This document shows positions 1 to 11,039 of a DNA stretch of 64,000 bases, piece by piece. The stretch lies in the NCBI GenBank assembly GCA_039654915.1, contig CM077597.1, positions 30,168,001 through 30,232,000 on the forward strand. Direction: 5' to 3'. The number at the start of each line of letters is the position of its first letter. Position 1 is the stretch's first letter. Both the position numbers and the translations under genes were made by a program. The notes under the pieces were generated by a model. The model saw nothing but the letters and a program-made list of their open reading frames with translations. It was not told the origin of the DNA and made no database searches. This DNA is from Aquilaria yunnanensis (taxonomy: Eukaryota > Streptophyta > Magnoliopsida > Malvales > Thymelaeaceae).

Positions 1-700
1 AAACAGAGGAGAGAGAAAGAACACACGGGAGAAAACGGCAAACGGAGAGGATGGCTAAAGTGTCACAAAGGAAAATTGTTTCGTTTTCTGGGAATAGGAA
101 GGAGGACCAGGGACTAAGGCTGTAATTTAATCTTTTTTTAAAACGGAGCTCTAAGCTTTCTCTATATTTTTTTTTGTGTTCAGCACTAAATTTGGAGGCC
201 TATTTATGGAGGAAGTTTGGCCTAACTGTTGATGGATAAATTAATAAAAAATTTCAAACTTATCTTTTAAATTGGTAAAATGACAATTTCAGTCCTTTAC
301 GTCTCTCAGCCTCTGGATAAGTTCCTGAAGCTTCTGATTTTGACAATTTTGTCGTTTTCTGTCAATTTGGGCCAGAAACGTCGGTCGACCCAAAAATTCA
401 TGTGACAAACTACCAAATGCTCCTGGAACTTTCAGAATTTGTCAATTTTTCCCGAAACTTCTTAATTTTGTCATTTTTACCTCAAACTTTTAAATTTTGC
501 CATTTTTTTGGAGTTTTCTTTTTTTCTTTCAAATACACACATATATCATTTTAAATCAAATATTCGCAAAACAAAAATGTATTTTAAGCTAATTAAAATT
601 TTTAGTAATAATAATAAAAATAATAAATTTTTTTATTTAATTTCTTTTGTTTAATTTCTTTTAAAATTTTTTTATGGTCGGACGAAATTGGGTGTCAACA
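1..700 (-). mobile_element. LTR end fragment, gypsy (Tat/Ogre-like), enters from left
   Basis: Read on the minus strand, an LTR begins at 700 with TGTTGACACCCAATTTCG and runs out of the window at base 1. The terminal 24 bases (677-700) are identical to the end of the complete solo LTR at 17425-21210, so both belong to one family. The rest is AT-rich with no coding potential; GA-rich sequence at 1-60 is a weak echo of the GA-rich block at 20640-20840. Whether this is a solo LTR or part of a full element cannot be told from the window. Confidence 0.6.
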
Positions 701-1679
701 ATTTGAGGTACTGTAGAATAATCTTTTAGATGGACATTTTACACTATTATTTTTTTTTTGATTTTGTTGTTGTGTAGTTGTGTTTGTTTTGTTTTGGCAA
801 AAATATTAAATTTTCCACTAATGTTTTGGGTAGGAGAGGATATGCTATTATAGTTTTTTTTTTTTTCCAATCTCCTGCTAATGTTTAAAAATGGGCTAAA
901 TATGCTACTGCCAGTTAGAAAATAACGAAAAATAGTAAGTTTTGAAATCTGGGGGTTATTATGCATCTTTCAAAAAATATCATGGTCTTTAAAATTTTTA
1001 TCAAAAAATGGTCTGATCTTTGCCATCAGTGCTTCAGCCTTGTCATTATCACCATGACCAGTGCCCCTGCCCTATCACCACCCTCCCTCTGTATCTACTA
1101 TCTAATCTCATCATCGGCATTTGAAAGAGAGAGAGAGAGAGAGAGAAATAGGGAAAGAGGCTCTAACACTACAATACAGATGCAAAATCATGACTGAAAG
1201 TTCAGTTGCATTTCAATCACGATACTGCTCAAAAGCGACAACTTCGCGACTATGGATGGCAATCGCATTTTTTGAAGTTACTATTTTTTTGCAATTGAAT
1301 CTTGATTACTGAAAGCAACTAAACTTTCAGTCAAAAATATTGTAAGCTGCTTTAAACCTTACGATTGACTACTTCAATTGCTATATTAGCATTTTTATCT
1401 TTAAATAAAATACATTAATAGTTAATATGATTAACATTTAATTAATATTATTTAATTTAACTAGGTATTTATTTCACATGTTATTTAATTGAAAGTTACA
1501 TTAAATTAGTATGAATGTTAACTCATTTTAATTATTAATAATAAAATAGTCAAAAAATGAAAGTAAAATTTAAATAAAATACATTTATATTAATATAAAA
1601 GTTAACATACATAACCAAATATAAAATTTAAAAATTCACAAAATTCATAATTCATAATTCAAAAAAATTAAAACTCAAT

Positions 1680-1945
1680 TTTAAAGGCAAATGATGTGGA
1701 GGAGGGCGAGGGCAAAACGGAGAAGACCGAGGCAATGGTGGCGAGGTCGAGACGAATGCAATGGTGATGAGGTCGAGACTGAGGTGACAACATCAAGGCC
1801 AAGGCAAAGGCAGAGGAGACAAGGCGACCGCCACGAGGTTGAGGCCAAGGTGAAGAAGACAGAGGCAAAGGCAGCGAGGCAAAGGAGACAAGGCAACCAC
1901 TGCGAGGCTGAGGCCGAGGCGAAGAAGATGAAGGCGAAGGGTTGA
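1680..1945. other. GC- and purine-rich low-complexity block inside the CACTA element
   Basis: A run of GAGGCGAAGG/GAGGTCGAGAC-type units stands out from the AT-rich surroundings. It is open in several frames on both strands, but the peptides are pure composition bias (Arg/Glu/Lys on one strand, Ser/Pro/Leu on the other). It may be captured host sequence or a degenerate minisatellite; no protein family is recognisable. Confidence 0.4.
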
Positions 1946-2529
1946 AAAAGATGAGAGATAGAGATAAGAGATGAAAGTGAGTGATGAGAATGTTGGGTTT
2001 GAAATGAGTGAGACAACTAGGTAAAGAAAAAGAGAAATAGAAAGGAAGTAGCTGGAGCAATTGAACTCTGACTATAACCTGACTGAGCCTTTTTTATTCC
2101 AACTACTTAACGGCTAAACTCCAACTCCAATCTGACTGAACCTCGACTGAAAAGTTCAGTCACAAAAGCCAGATGAATACAATCGCCCCATACATGAGTG
2201 TAGTCGAAATTCAGTTGCTATATTCATCATTTTTCCAGTTTTTTTACTTTATATTTTCATAGATACAAATATATATAGTACAAATATAAATATAAATATA
2301 TGTATATATGAATATAATTATATATATGGAACAATCATAAATATGCGTATAAATATGTGTTTGTGTACATACATGAATATAATTACATATATGGTACAAT
2401 CATAAATATATATAAGTTCATGAAATTTTCTCCATATAGATAATTTCAAAAATTAAAATTAATAAAGAAATTATATCATATGTAGGAAAGTATGAACCAT
2501 AAAAACAATTCTCATATATTAATAATTAA

Positions 2530-4170
2530 TTAGTCTCTAAACATGCAAACCCTAATTTAACCCTTAACCCCTAAATTAAACCCTAAGACTTAAAACCCTA
2601 AGCCCCTAAGACCCTAAAACCTAAAACCTTAACTTTATATCCATACTTTAAACATAACTATATACCATTAACCTTAATGCTTAAACCCTAAATACAAACC
2701 CTAAAACCCTAAACCCTAAATTAAACCCTAATACCTAAAACTCTAAACTCTAATTCTATGTCCCTTAACCTTAAGACCCAAACCCTAAACTATATTTCTA
2801 AATATCCCTAAATCTTAAACCTTAAACCTAATATACCATTAACCCTAAACCTTAAACCTAATTAGGGTTTAGGTTTTAATTAGGGATTATATATAGTGTT
2901 TAGGGTTTACTTAGGGTTTAGAAAACCCCAAACCCTAACTACATACATACATAAAAACCTTAAACCCTAAATCCTAAATCATAATTAAACCCTAAACTCT
3001 AAGTCCTTACCCCTAAACCCTAAACACTTAAAACAAACCATAATTAAAACCTAAACCCTAATTAAACCCTAAATCCTAAATACAAGCCCTATTAATTAAA
3101 CCCTAAACCCTAACCCTAACTACTATTAATCCTAAACTCTAAACCCTAAATACAAACCCTAATTAAAACCTAAACACTAACTAAACCCTAAACCTAACAA
3201 CCACTAACCCTAAACCCTAAATACAAACCTTATTAACTAAACCCTAACTACCATTAATCCTAAACTCTAAACCCTAAATACAAACCCTAATCAAATCCTA
3301 AACCCTAAGTATACCCTAAACCCTAAATACAAACCCTAATTGAAACCTAAACCCTAAACCTAACTACTATTAATCCTAAACCCTAAATATGCAAACCCTA
3401 CTAATCAAACCTTAAACCCAAATCCTAACTACCATTAATCTTAAACTCTAAACTCTAAATACAATCCCTAAACCCTAAACAATAATTATACTCTGAACCC
3501 TAAATAAAACCTAAACCCTAATTAAACCCTAAATAGAAACCCTATTAATTAAACCCTAAACATAACTACCATTAACCCTAAAATCTAAACCCTAAATACA
3601 AAGCTTAATTAAACCCTAAACCTTGCACAAACCCTAGACCCTAATTAAACCCAAAACCCTAAATACAAACCATAATTAAACCCTAAATGCTAAACCCAAT
3701 TTATACTGTTAACCCTAAACCCTAAACCCTAAACTTAATCTATATATACCATTAACCCTAAATGTAAATCCCATACCCTAAATTTCAATACCCTAATACT
3801 TAATTAAATACCCTTAAACCATCTTAATTCTATATATATCCCTAAACCCTAAAAAAATTCTCAAACCCTAATTAATCATAAAAAAGCGCTAAATTAATCC
3901 TAGAATAAATCCTAAAACCCTAATATTAAATTGATTTAATTAACACCCCTAACTCTATACTAATTTAAAACCCTAAACCTTAAAGAAAAATCTCAAACCC
4001 TAAATCTAAGTCCAATGCCCTTAATCCCTTAAAAAAATCCAGAATCATAATTCTATATCCCTAAATCCTAAAAAAAAAAAATTCCAACTCCTAAAACTAA
4101 AAAAAATCCTAATACACATATCCTAAACTTTAAAAAAATCTAAATCCTAAAAACCCAAAACTTCTAAATC
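2530..4170. repeat. Degenerate plant telomere-like repeat array, CCCTAAA type
   Basis: Dozens of CCCTAAA units and one-base variants (CCCTAATT, CCTTAAA, CCTAAAT) fill about 1.6 kb. Most are on the + strand as CCCTAAA, but a patch at about 2862-2930 is inverted to TTTAGGG. Perfect tandem runs exceed two or three units only rarely; units are separated by ATACAAA- or ATTAA-type spacers. The array lies entirely between the CACTA ends, so it is part of that element rather than a chromosome end. Confidence 0.85.
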
Positions 4171-4819
4171 AACTTAGCTACTGAGAAGGCGATTAAGGCA
4201 AATTGGGTGTCTAAAAAAGCAACTGAAGGGCAACTACAGTCAAATCTTTTAAACATTTTTGACTAAATAGTGACTAATATTTATGCGACTGAAACTTTTA
4301 GTTGCCTATCAGTTACAAAAAGAAAATGAACTTTTCTAATTCCAATTGATTAGCGACTGAAACACCTAGTGACTGAAAGTTAGTCGCTATTTTCAGTTGT
4401 GATTTTGCATTCGTTTTGTAGTGTAATTACAAAAAGTCTTTGAAGTTTGTTAAAACTTGCACTATCACCCTAAAATTTCAAAACTTGTTATTTTTATCAT
4501 TTTTTTATTAGCTTTTTAACATTTTACATTAGATTTTTAATGGCCAATGACATAGCCACTCTTAATTTGAAACTTAAGTAGCACATCTGGCCCATTTTAA
4601 AACATTAGTGGGAGATTGGGCCAAAAAAGAAACTATAGTGGCATCTCCGCTCCTAATTCAAAACATTAGTGATAAATTTGATATTTTTGCCTTTTGTTTT
4701 CGTTTTGTTTTGTTTTTTTCTGTGAAAGCTAGCAGCCCCGTTCGGCATTTCTGGGCGGAAAAATGGGCCGAAGAGTTCTCAACACACTCAACAGCTGAAC
4801 ACATCGTCCTCACTGTTTA

Positions 4820-7800
4820 ATGGCGTCGAAGGTATCGGGGAAGACAACCCAGTTAACTTCCGCGCTGGGCACCGCCTTGGCCAGTGCAAGATCACTGAAG
4901 AGCTCGCCAACCTCAAGCAAAAGCAGCAATCTCTTCTCCAGGATCAGCCCTCTCGGCAGTCCAGGCACGAGCGTCCAGCCGGTGCTCGACGGCTGGCTCC
5001 AAGAGGGGAGACAGGTAAAGCGACTGGAGCTACAGCGCATCATCCGCGACCTCCGCTCTCGCCGCCGATACACTCAGGCCCTCCAGGTGATTCGCTTACT
5101 CGTCGTTCTTGTTTCCCCTCCAATTTTGTTTTTTGTTATTGCTTTAATGAGAGACCTGGATTCCTGGGCTGGGGTTAATCGGAGAAGACAATTTGGAATC
5201 TGGGTGTTTTTTAACTTTTGTTCTGTGCCTTTAGAAATTTTTCATAATTGAGAAGTTTATTGGAGCAAAATAAATTGCAACGAGAAGCTGAGAAACAGCT
5301 TAGGAGGAAAATTTTTTTGCTCATTGGGAAGCTGTAGGGAATAAGCAGAATTATCTGTATAGTTGTTGTGTATCCTGTCTATGGTTCCGAATGAGGATGT
5401 TTATTTGAATAAGTATGTTATATTTTGGATTCTTTGTAATCAAATACAACTAAGTATGACGAATGTAGTACAACAAACTTAATAACTAGTAAAAATGGAG
5501 CGGTGACATCCTTTTCGGGACAGATGTAGTATCAAGTATCTTACTTTGTGCAAAGAAGAATTTGGCAAGGAACTGCTTTTAGCTATTTATTACATGCTGT
5601 AATCTTAGTCGTATATACTAGCCCTGCTGTAGTGATGTATTCTCAGCTTGATTTTTTTCACTTTATCTTTAAATCTTGGCTTTAATCTCTTTACTTAATT
5701 TAGTAACTGGTTTCAGCTCGGTGTTAATCTAGCTGGTTTTTAGAGATATGTAGTTGTTTATGAATAGAGTGAATATATGTGTTGGTTTCTACCAACATAT
5801 ATTGAATCTATTTCTGAGCTGTTTAGTGTCTTTGGCCATGTTGTTGCACATGAGTGGTTCATACCTAGGTTTAATTTGGTGTTGATTGCTGTAGTTGAAA
5901 GAAGTTACATAAAGGCAGCATTCAAAGCGAGAAGTGCAGATAGTTCTTCAATTCTTTGACCTAATTTAAACAGTATAACCATGGTAGCTTTACTGATATC
6001 TTTACCATTTTCTTTTATGTCACTGTCTGAGCTATATAGAGCTAGGCTTTTTGGTGGTGTCAAAGTGTACTATTTGTTAGCTTTGGAAAAGGAGAGAGAG
6101 ATATAGGAGTAGTAGTTTTATTTCCTCGACTATAAAATAAAGTGGGTTTTGGCACTTTTCCAGCCAATATAGGACTGAGTTGAAACATTTTAACATATGA
6201 GAGGGTTCTAGAAAGGAGAATTATGTAAATGCTGTTCCACTTTTGGTTTAAAAGAAAAACATGGCCAAATGGCTGTTTTTTTCTCGTCCATCTCAAAAGA
6301 GGAGTATGCTTTTGCTTGATGGTGAATGGCTGGTTGGACCTACTGTTAAATCAAAAGAATGGTTAAGATCTCAATCACTTGCATTTAAACTTCCCTTCCT
6401 GAAAGTTACAAAAGTTCTATGACAAAAATCAAAATAAGGAAATGATGCTTTGTTTTTTTTTGTTTTTTGGGAAACACCATGGTGGGTGTTATATTTTATT
6501 CTGAAAAAATAAGCCCAGCGGCACTTAAATAATCGAGTCAGAGGCCTCCATTAAGAAAATGGCAAAGCCTGACTCAAAATGAAACGGAAAAAACTCAAAC
6601 AGTAAAAAAAAAAAATATAGTACTAATATCGAAACCTAGTCTAATATCCATAATCTGTAGAATTTGTCTAACAGGCACCTGTGGTTCTGTACTTCTGTGT
6701 TGATGGCGTCTTCTGTTTCTCTCAAGCCACATAAAGTATGTAGTAGCAGCAAACATAGCCCTTCTGTCCATTGCCTTGTCTACCTTCTTGCCTGCTGCTT
6801 TGCCTAACCAACTCAATAATCTTCTCCATCTTCCAGGAGCATCAAACAAGCAAATAATCTGAGAGATACTATGCCAAACAACTTTAGAATATTCACAACA
6901 GAAATATAGGTCTTCCCTGGTCTCAGCTTCTTTCAAGCACACTATTTATATAAGGTTTGAATTTGCTCGTGTAATCTTTGCAGGCAATTGGCCGAGGATA
7001 GAAAACCAACATATCATTGAGTGCTTAGGCACATGATAAGTCCCCCAAACTAACCTCTTCCATCTAATTGAATCAAAATTTTCAATCTTGTGATAATATG
7101 CAAGTTTCATGATGAATCTATCACCTTTCGCACATTTCCAGCAACCATTCTCAACCATATCAGTACACCTTTCCCTAACATCCAATACATGCTTCCAGAC
7201 AACTGAAACATCAGATGCAGGATCCAAAGTCCATAGATTCTTACTTCTAACATAATAACCATGAATGCACCGACAAATTTTGCTTATCCTCAAACAATTG
7301 ACATAGCTTCTTTCCATCTGCTGCTCTGTTCCATTCCCCAAGGGAATATAGGCCCAAAGCACCCTGATATTTTGGGATACAAAACCTTTTCCAGGCAACT
7401 GATTACCTTCTATCTGTAACTGAACCAGTCCATAGAAATGCTCTACAATTTTCCTCAGTGTGTTGCAAAACAATTGATAGGAAAAATACTTGACCTATAT
7501 GATTGAAGGTTGAAAACTACATTTTTTACCAATTGGAGCCCACCTGCATATGAGAGACGCTTGTTTGGCCAACATGACAAATTAGCCAGTATTTTCTCTA
7601 CTAGAGGCTTAAAATGCTTGCATTGTAGTCTGGCATCAACCAACAGGACTCCTAGATGTTTAATACGAAAGGTCTCCTTTTTGCATATGCAAGATATCAA
7701 GAATCTGTCCCTCACAAGCATCATCAGCACCTCCAATTAACACATCACTTTGTTGGTCATGGACAAAGAATCCTGTAGTTCCAGTAAACACCTCCAGGCA

Positions 7801-10296
7801 TATTTTCACATTCGTAGCAGAAACAGGATCTGCATTTGCAAAAATCATCAGGTCATCAGCAAGCATGAGATGAGACAAATCAATCTTAGAGCTTTTAGGA
7901 TGGAATAAAATCAACTTCTCATCATTAAGCTTCTTAATAACAAAGAGGGCAGGGGAAAGGGGATCCCCTTGTCTTAGCCCTATTTTCCTTTTAAAATAAC
8001 CTTCAAGAATTCCATTCTCGCCAACCAAAAAGTAAGGGGAAGTAACACACATCATGATCCATCTAACAAAACCCCCTGGAAAGCCCAATTTAATTAAAAC
8101 TCTATGCAAAAAATCCCAATTGACCAGATCATAAGCTTTCTTCACACCTATCCTTATTATCATCCTTTGACACACAGATTTCCTCCCATATCCTCTTAAT
8201 AATCCATGACAGGTAAGAATATTATCCGCAATGTATCTGCCTTTAACAAAATCTCCATGACTAGAATTCACTATCTGGGCCAAAATGGTTTGAAGTCTAG
8301 TAGCCAGCAGCTTAGCCAATAATTCATAAACAACATTGCAGCAAGATATTGGTCTAAGAAGCATGTGCATGTTTAGGAATCAAATGAATGGCAGTGGCAG
8401 AGAAGGCTTTAGGTATTGTACCTTTGTCAAGCATTTCAATAACGGCCTCTATACCATCTTCACCCACAATTTCCCAACTTTTTTGGAAGAATGCAGCCGA
8501 GAAGTCTTCAGGTCCAGGGCTCTTGTCTGGATTAGTATCAAACACTGCTTCCTTGATCTCGTCTCTGGAAATGTGATCCTCCAGCTGATTCCGCTGAGTC
8601 TCATCAAGCCTGGGACCATTTAAAACAATATTATCATTAACTACATAAGCATGCATAGTTGTAGAACACGGAAGTTGAGAAAGGAAGTTTAGGAATTCAT
8701 CTGCAATTTCTCTTTGATTTCTTAAATTTTCTCCAGATGCAGAAATAATCACATGAAGGCCTGATCTACTATTTCTGGCTTTCATTTGAGAATGAAAGAA
8801 CTTTGGGTTGCTGTTTTATTTGTTTTGCCTAATATAAATTATTTGGATTTTTTTCCATGTGCCTAGCATCGTATCACATGCAATGAAATTTCAATCTCTA
8901 AATTATTTTTTGTTGGTACTATTGTGATCATCAGAATCATCATTGTCTATCATACAACGGTATTTTCTCTCTTTGTTTCTCCCTGGTCCTCTATCCATGC
9001 GTGGATAGATTTGTCCATTATATGCCAGAATGCCAAAACTCAGTTTCTGTTCAATGTCGTGATTCTTGGGAGCAGGTCTCAGAGTGGATGAAAGGCCAGC
9101 AACTCGAGTTTTCATCAGGTGACCATGCAGTGGAGCTGGATCTAATTGGTAGAGTACAAGGGCTGGAATTTGGAGAGAGCTACTTCAGTAGCTTGAGTGA
9201 GGAAGATAAAACTGACAAGACATATGGTGCTCTTTTAAATTGCTATGTCCGCGAAGGCCTTGTTGAGAAATCTCTTTCACATGTGCAGAAAATGAGAGAA
9301 ATGGGCTTTGTCACCACTCTTAACTACAATGACCTTATGTGCCTCTACACAAACATAGGTGAGTTTGACAAGATCCCTCATATACTATCTGAGATGAAGG
9401 AGAATGCTGTATATCCTGACAATTTCAGCTACAGAATCTGCATAAATTCCTATGGGGTACAATCTGATTTTAGTGGCATGGAGAAAGTTCTTGCAGAAAT
9501 GGAGAGAAGTATTCTCCTTGATGTAGATTGGACTACGTACTCCATGGTGGCCAACTACTACATAAAAGGAGGTTTTAATGAAAAAGCACTTCATTATCTG
9601 AAGAAATGTGAGCAGAAAGTGGGTAGGGAAGCACTAGGATATAATCATTTGATTTCACTGTATGGTAAACTTGGGAATAAAGGGGAGATGATGAGGCTGT
9701 GGAACCTCATGAAGGTGAACTTTAAGAAACAAATCAACCGCGATTACATAACAATGCTGGGTTCTTTAGTTAAAACTGGTGAGCTAGAAGAAGCTGAAGC
9801 CATAGTCAAGGAGTGGGAGTCATCCTGTAGAACTTATGATTTCCGAGTGCCAAATGTTCTGCTTATTGGGTATTGTCAGAAGGGTTTGATTGAAGAAGCT
9901 GAAGCAAAACTGACTGACATAGTCAAAACCCATAAGACTGCCACACCAAATAGCTGGTCTATAATTGCAGCTGCGTATATGAATAAGAATATGGCTAAGG
10001 CATTTGAGTGCTTTAGAAATGCTCTTTCTGTTGAAGCTGAAAACAGAGAATGGAGGCCGAAGCTATCTATGGTGTCTAAAATATTGGATTGGCTTGGTGA
10101 TAATGGAGATGTTGAACAAGTAGAAGCTTTCTTGACCTCTCTGCAGAAGAAGGTTCCAAAAAACATGGAAATGTATCAGGCCCTCATGAAGGCGTATGTT
10201 AGAGCTGGATTAGATGTAGAAGTGATTGCGGAAAGGATGAGAGCAGATGAAGTGCATGTAAATGAGAAAACAGCTGAAATTCTTGGCTTAAGGTAG
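4820..10296 (+). CDS. P-class pentatricopeptide repeat protein, mitochondrial-type (two exons)
   Basis: Exon 1 is 4820-5086 and exon 2 is 9076-10296; they join in phase 0 (TCCAG/gtgatt ... ggagcag/GTCTCAG) to give 495 residues. Residues 1-40 are rich in Ser, Ala, Lys and Arg with few acids, as in a mitochondrial or plastid presequence. From about residue 137 to 470 there are eight or nine degenerate 35-residue helical pairs such as KTYGALLNCYVREGLVEKSL and NYNDLMCLYTNIGEFDKI. The junction segment ALQ-VSEWM is typical of the short P-class subfamily that includes Arabidopsis At2g20710-type proteins (family knowledge). No E, DYW or SMR domain is present. Such proteins bind organellar RNA; the target is unknown. 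The 4-kb intron is swollen by an antisense LINE. The MULE end at 4691 lies just upstream. Exon 2 could be extended in frame to 9001, but the splice at 9076 is supported by the conserved junction. Confidence 0.88.
5087..9075 (+). other. PPR gene intron 1 (3989 bp)
   Basis: The donor gtgatt at 5087 and acceptor ggagcag ending at 9075 join exons in frame. Sequence at 5087-6450 and 8823-9075 is ordinary AT-rich intron; the middle 2.4 kb is an antisense LINE. Without the LINE the intron would be about 1.6 kb. Confidence 0.8.
6450..8822 (-). mobile_element. 5'-truncated L1-type LINE (RT plus zf-RVT), antisense in the PPR intron
   Basis: On the minus strand the remnant starts near 8822 in the linker before RT (SNPKFFHSQ), passes through RT (8785 to about 7455) and ends in the zf-RVT region (6942-6595). 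An A-rich tail shows as T-rich sequence at 6452-6470. RT landmarks are DKSPGPEDFSAAFF, GLRQGDPLSPALF and the catalytic LADD box. In motif A the usual aspartate before KKAYD is replaced (RIGVKKAYD), and several frameshifts separate the frames. Endonuclease and ORF1 are absent. No target duplication was found. The element cannot move; it only lengthens the intron. Confidence 0.88.
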
Positions 10297-11030
10297 TAAA
10301 CCCAGTGTGAAGCATTCTTAGTGGCCACAAGTTTAGCTGCTAGCCCGCTAAGGGACACTCGTATAGAGTCGGATTCTGATAATGTCACTGATGCGGCGCC
10401 GAAATGGTGTTTCCGGAATTCACAGTTGTGTCTTGCTGATCAGAATGTCAACGCTAATAAAGGGGACTTTAGAACTGAGCGAACCAAGATGTAAAGGACT
10501 TGGCTGAGAGAGGATCTGTCCTCCGCCTCCTGGTTCAATGGTATTTGATGTGACTTGGAACAATGGTGCTGGGCATCCAGGAGCTGTAATCGTGCGTGTG
10601 GATTATGGAATCAAACTCATTTGACTGATGCTAGATTTACTATGTGAGGAATTCCTGAATGAATTTCCGAAGGCCCAACACGAGTAAACCATATGACGTT
10701 GATGATCCTTTTAAAGGGTCTACTTTGGACTTAGTGTATCAATAGTCTGTCTCCAAGTAAATGTGAGCTCACTTTTTTTGGCAACCTTTGCACCCTTATC
10801 TCTGATGGTACACACCAATAGACCCCCAGTCTCCACGTCCATCTCGGAAAAATTGACCTTTGGCTTCTTGGTCTAAACTTTGTTTTACAACCAAGAGCTT
10901 TACTCTTTTGAGACTCTAGTTGTTGCAGTTTATTCTCATATCTTATCTCTTTTATCTATTTCTTTTTAGTAGACAGAATAAAGGTATTAGATACTAAAAG
11001 AAGAAAGTAAAGAGGCTGCCAGCTCATTGG
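10297..11030. other. PPR gene 3' flank, probable 3' UTR
   Basis: No coding frame of substance. An AATAAA hexamer at 10977-10982 lies about 680 bp after the stop and could serve as poly(A) signal, which would make an unusually long 3' UTR. Nothing else is recognisable. Confidence 0.35.
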
Positions 11031-11039
11031 TGGGAGTCA

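Larger units (their letters stand above)
1167..4423. mobile_element. Non-autonomous CACTA (En/Spm) element
   Basis: The left end is CACTACAATACAGATGC and the right end in reverse complement is CACTACAAAACGAATGC; both continue with AAAATCA. The flanking trinucleotide TAA is duplicated exactly (1164-1166 and 4424-4426), the 3-bp target duplication of the CACTA superfamily. Subterminal regions carry many short repeats of the type GACTGAAA and TTCAGTCGC in both orientations, the usual transposase-binding architecture of this superfamily. No transposase frame is present. The interior is a purine-rich block (1680-1945) and a long telomere-like array (about 2530-4170). Confidence 0.85.
796..4691. 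mobile_element. Mutator-like (MULE) non-autonomous element, split by a CACTA insertion
   Basis: The ends read GGCAAAAATATT on the left and, in reverse complement, GGCAAAAATATC on the right. Long inverted repeats (about 796-1000 and 4440-4691) pair over roughly 200 bp with scattered mismatches. The nine bases flanking each side are identical (TTTTGTTTT, 787-795 and 4692-4700), as expected for a MULE target duplication. No transposase is visible. Apart from the CACTA element at 1167-4423 the element is only about 640 bp, so it was a MITE-sized MULE before that insertion. Its right end lies about 130 bp upstream of the PPR start codon and may supply part of that promoter region. Confidence 0.8.

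Noticed and set aside
1668..2060. Minus-strand frame of 130 codons and overlapping frames
   Set aside because: Ser/Pro/Leu low complexity created by a purine-rich block inside a transposon; no start context, splice signals or family match.
2530..4170. True chromosome end or fused telomere
   Set aside because: The array is enclosed by CACTA ends and a TAA duplication, is degenerate, contains inverted units, and unique gene DNA follows within 650 bp.
9001..9075. Upstream extension of the PPR exon 2 frame
   Set aside because: The frame opens with GTG, and the conserved junction ALQ-VSEWM fixes the acceptor at 9075.
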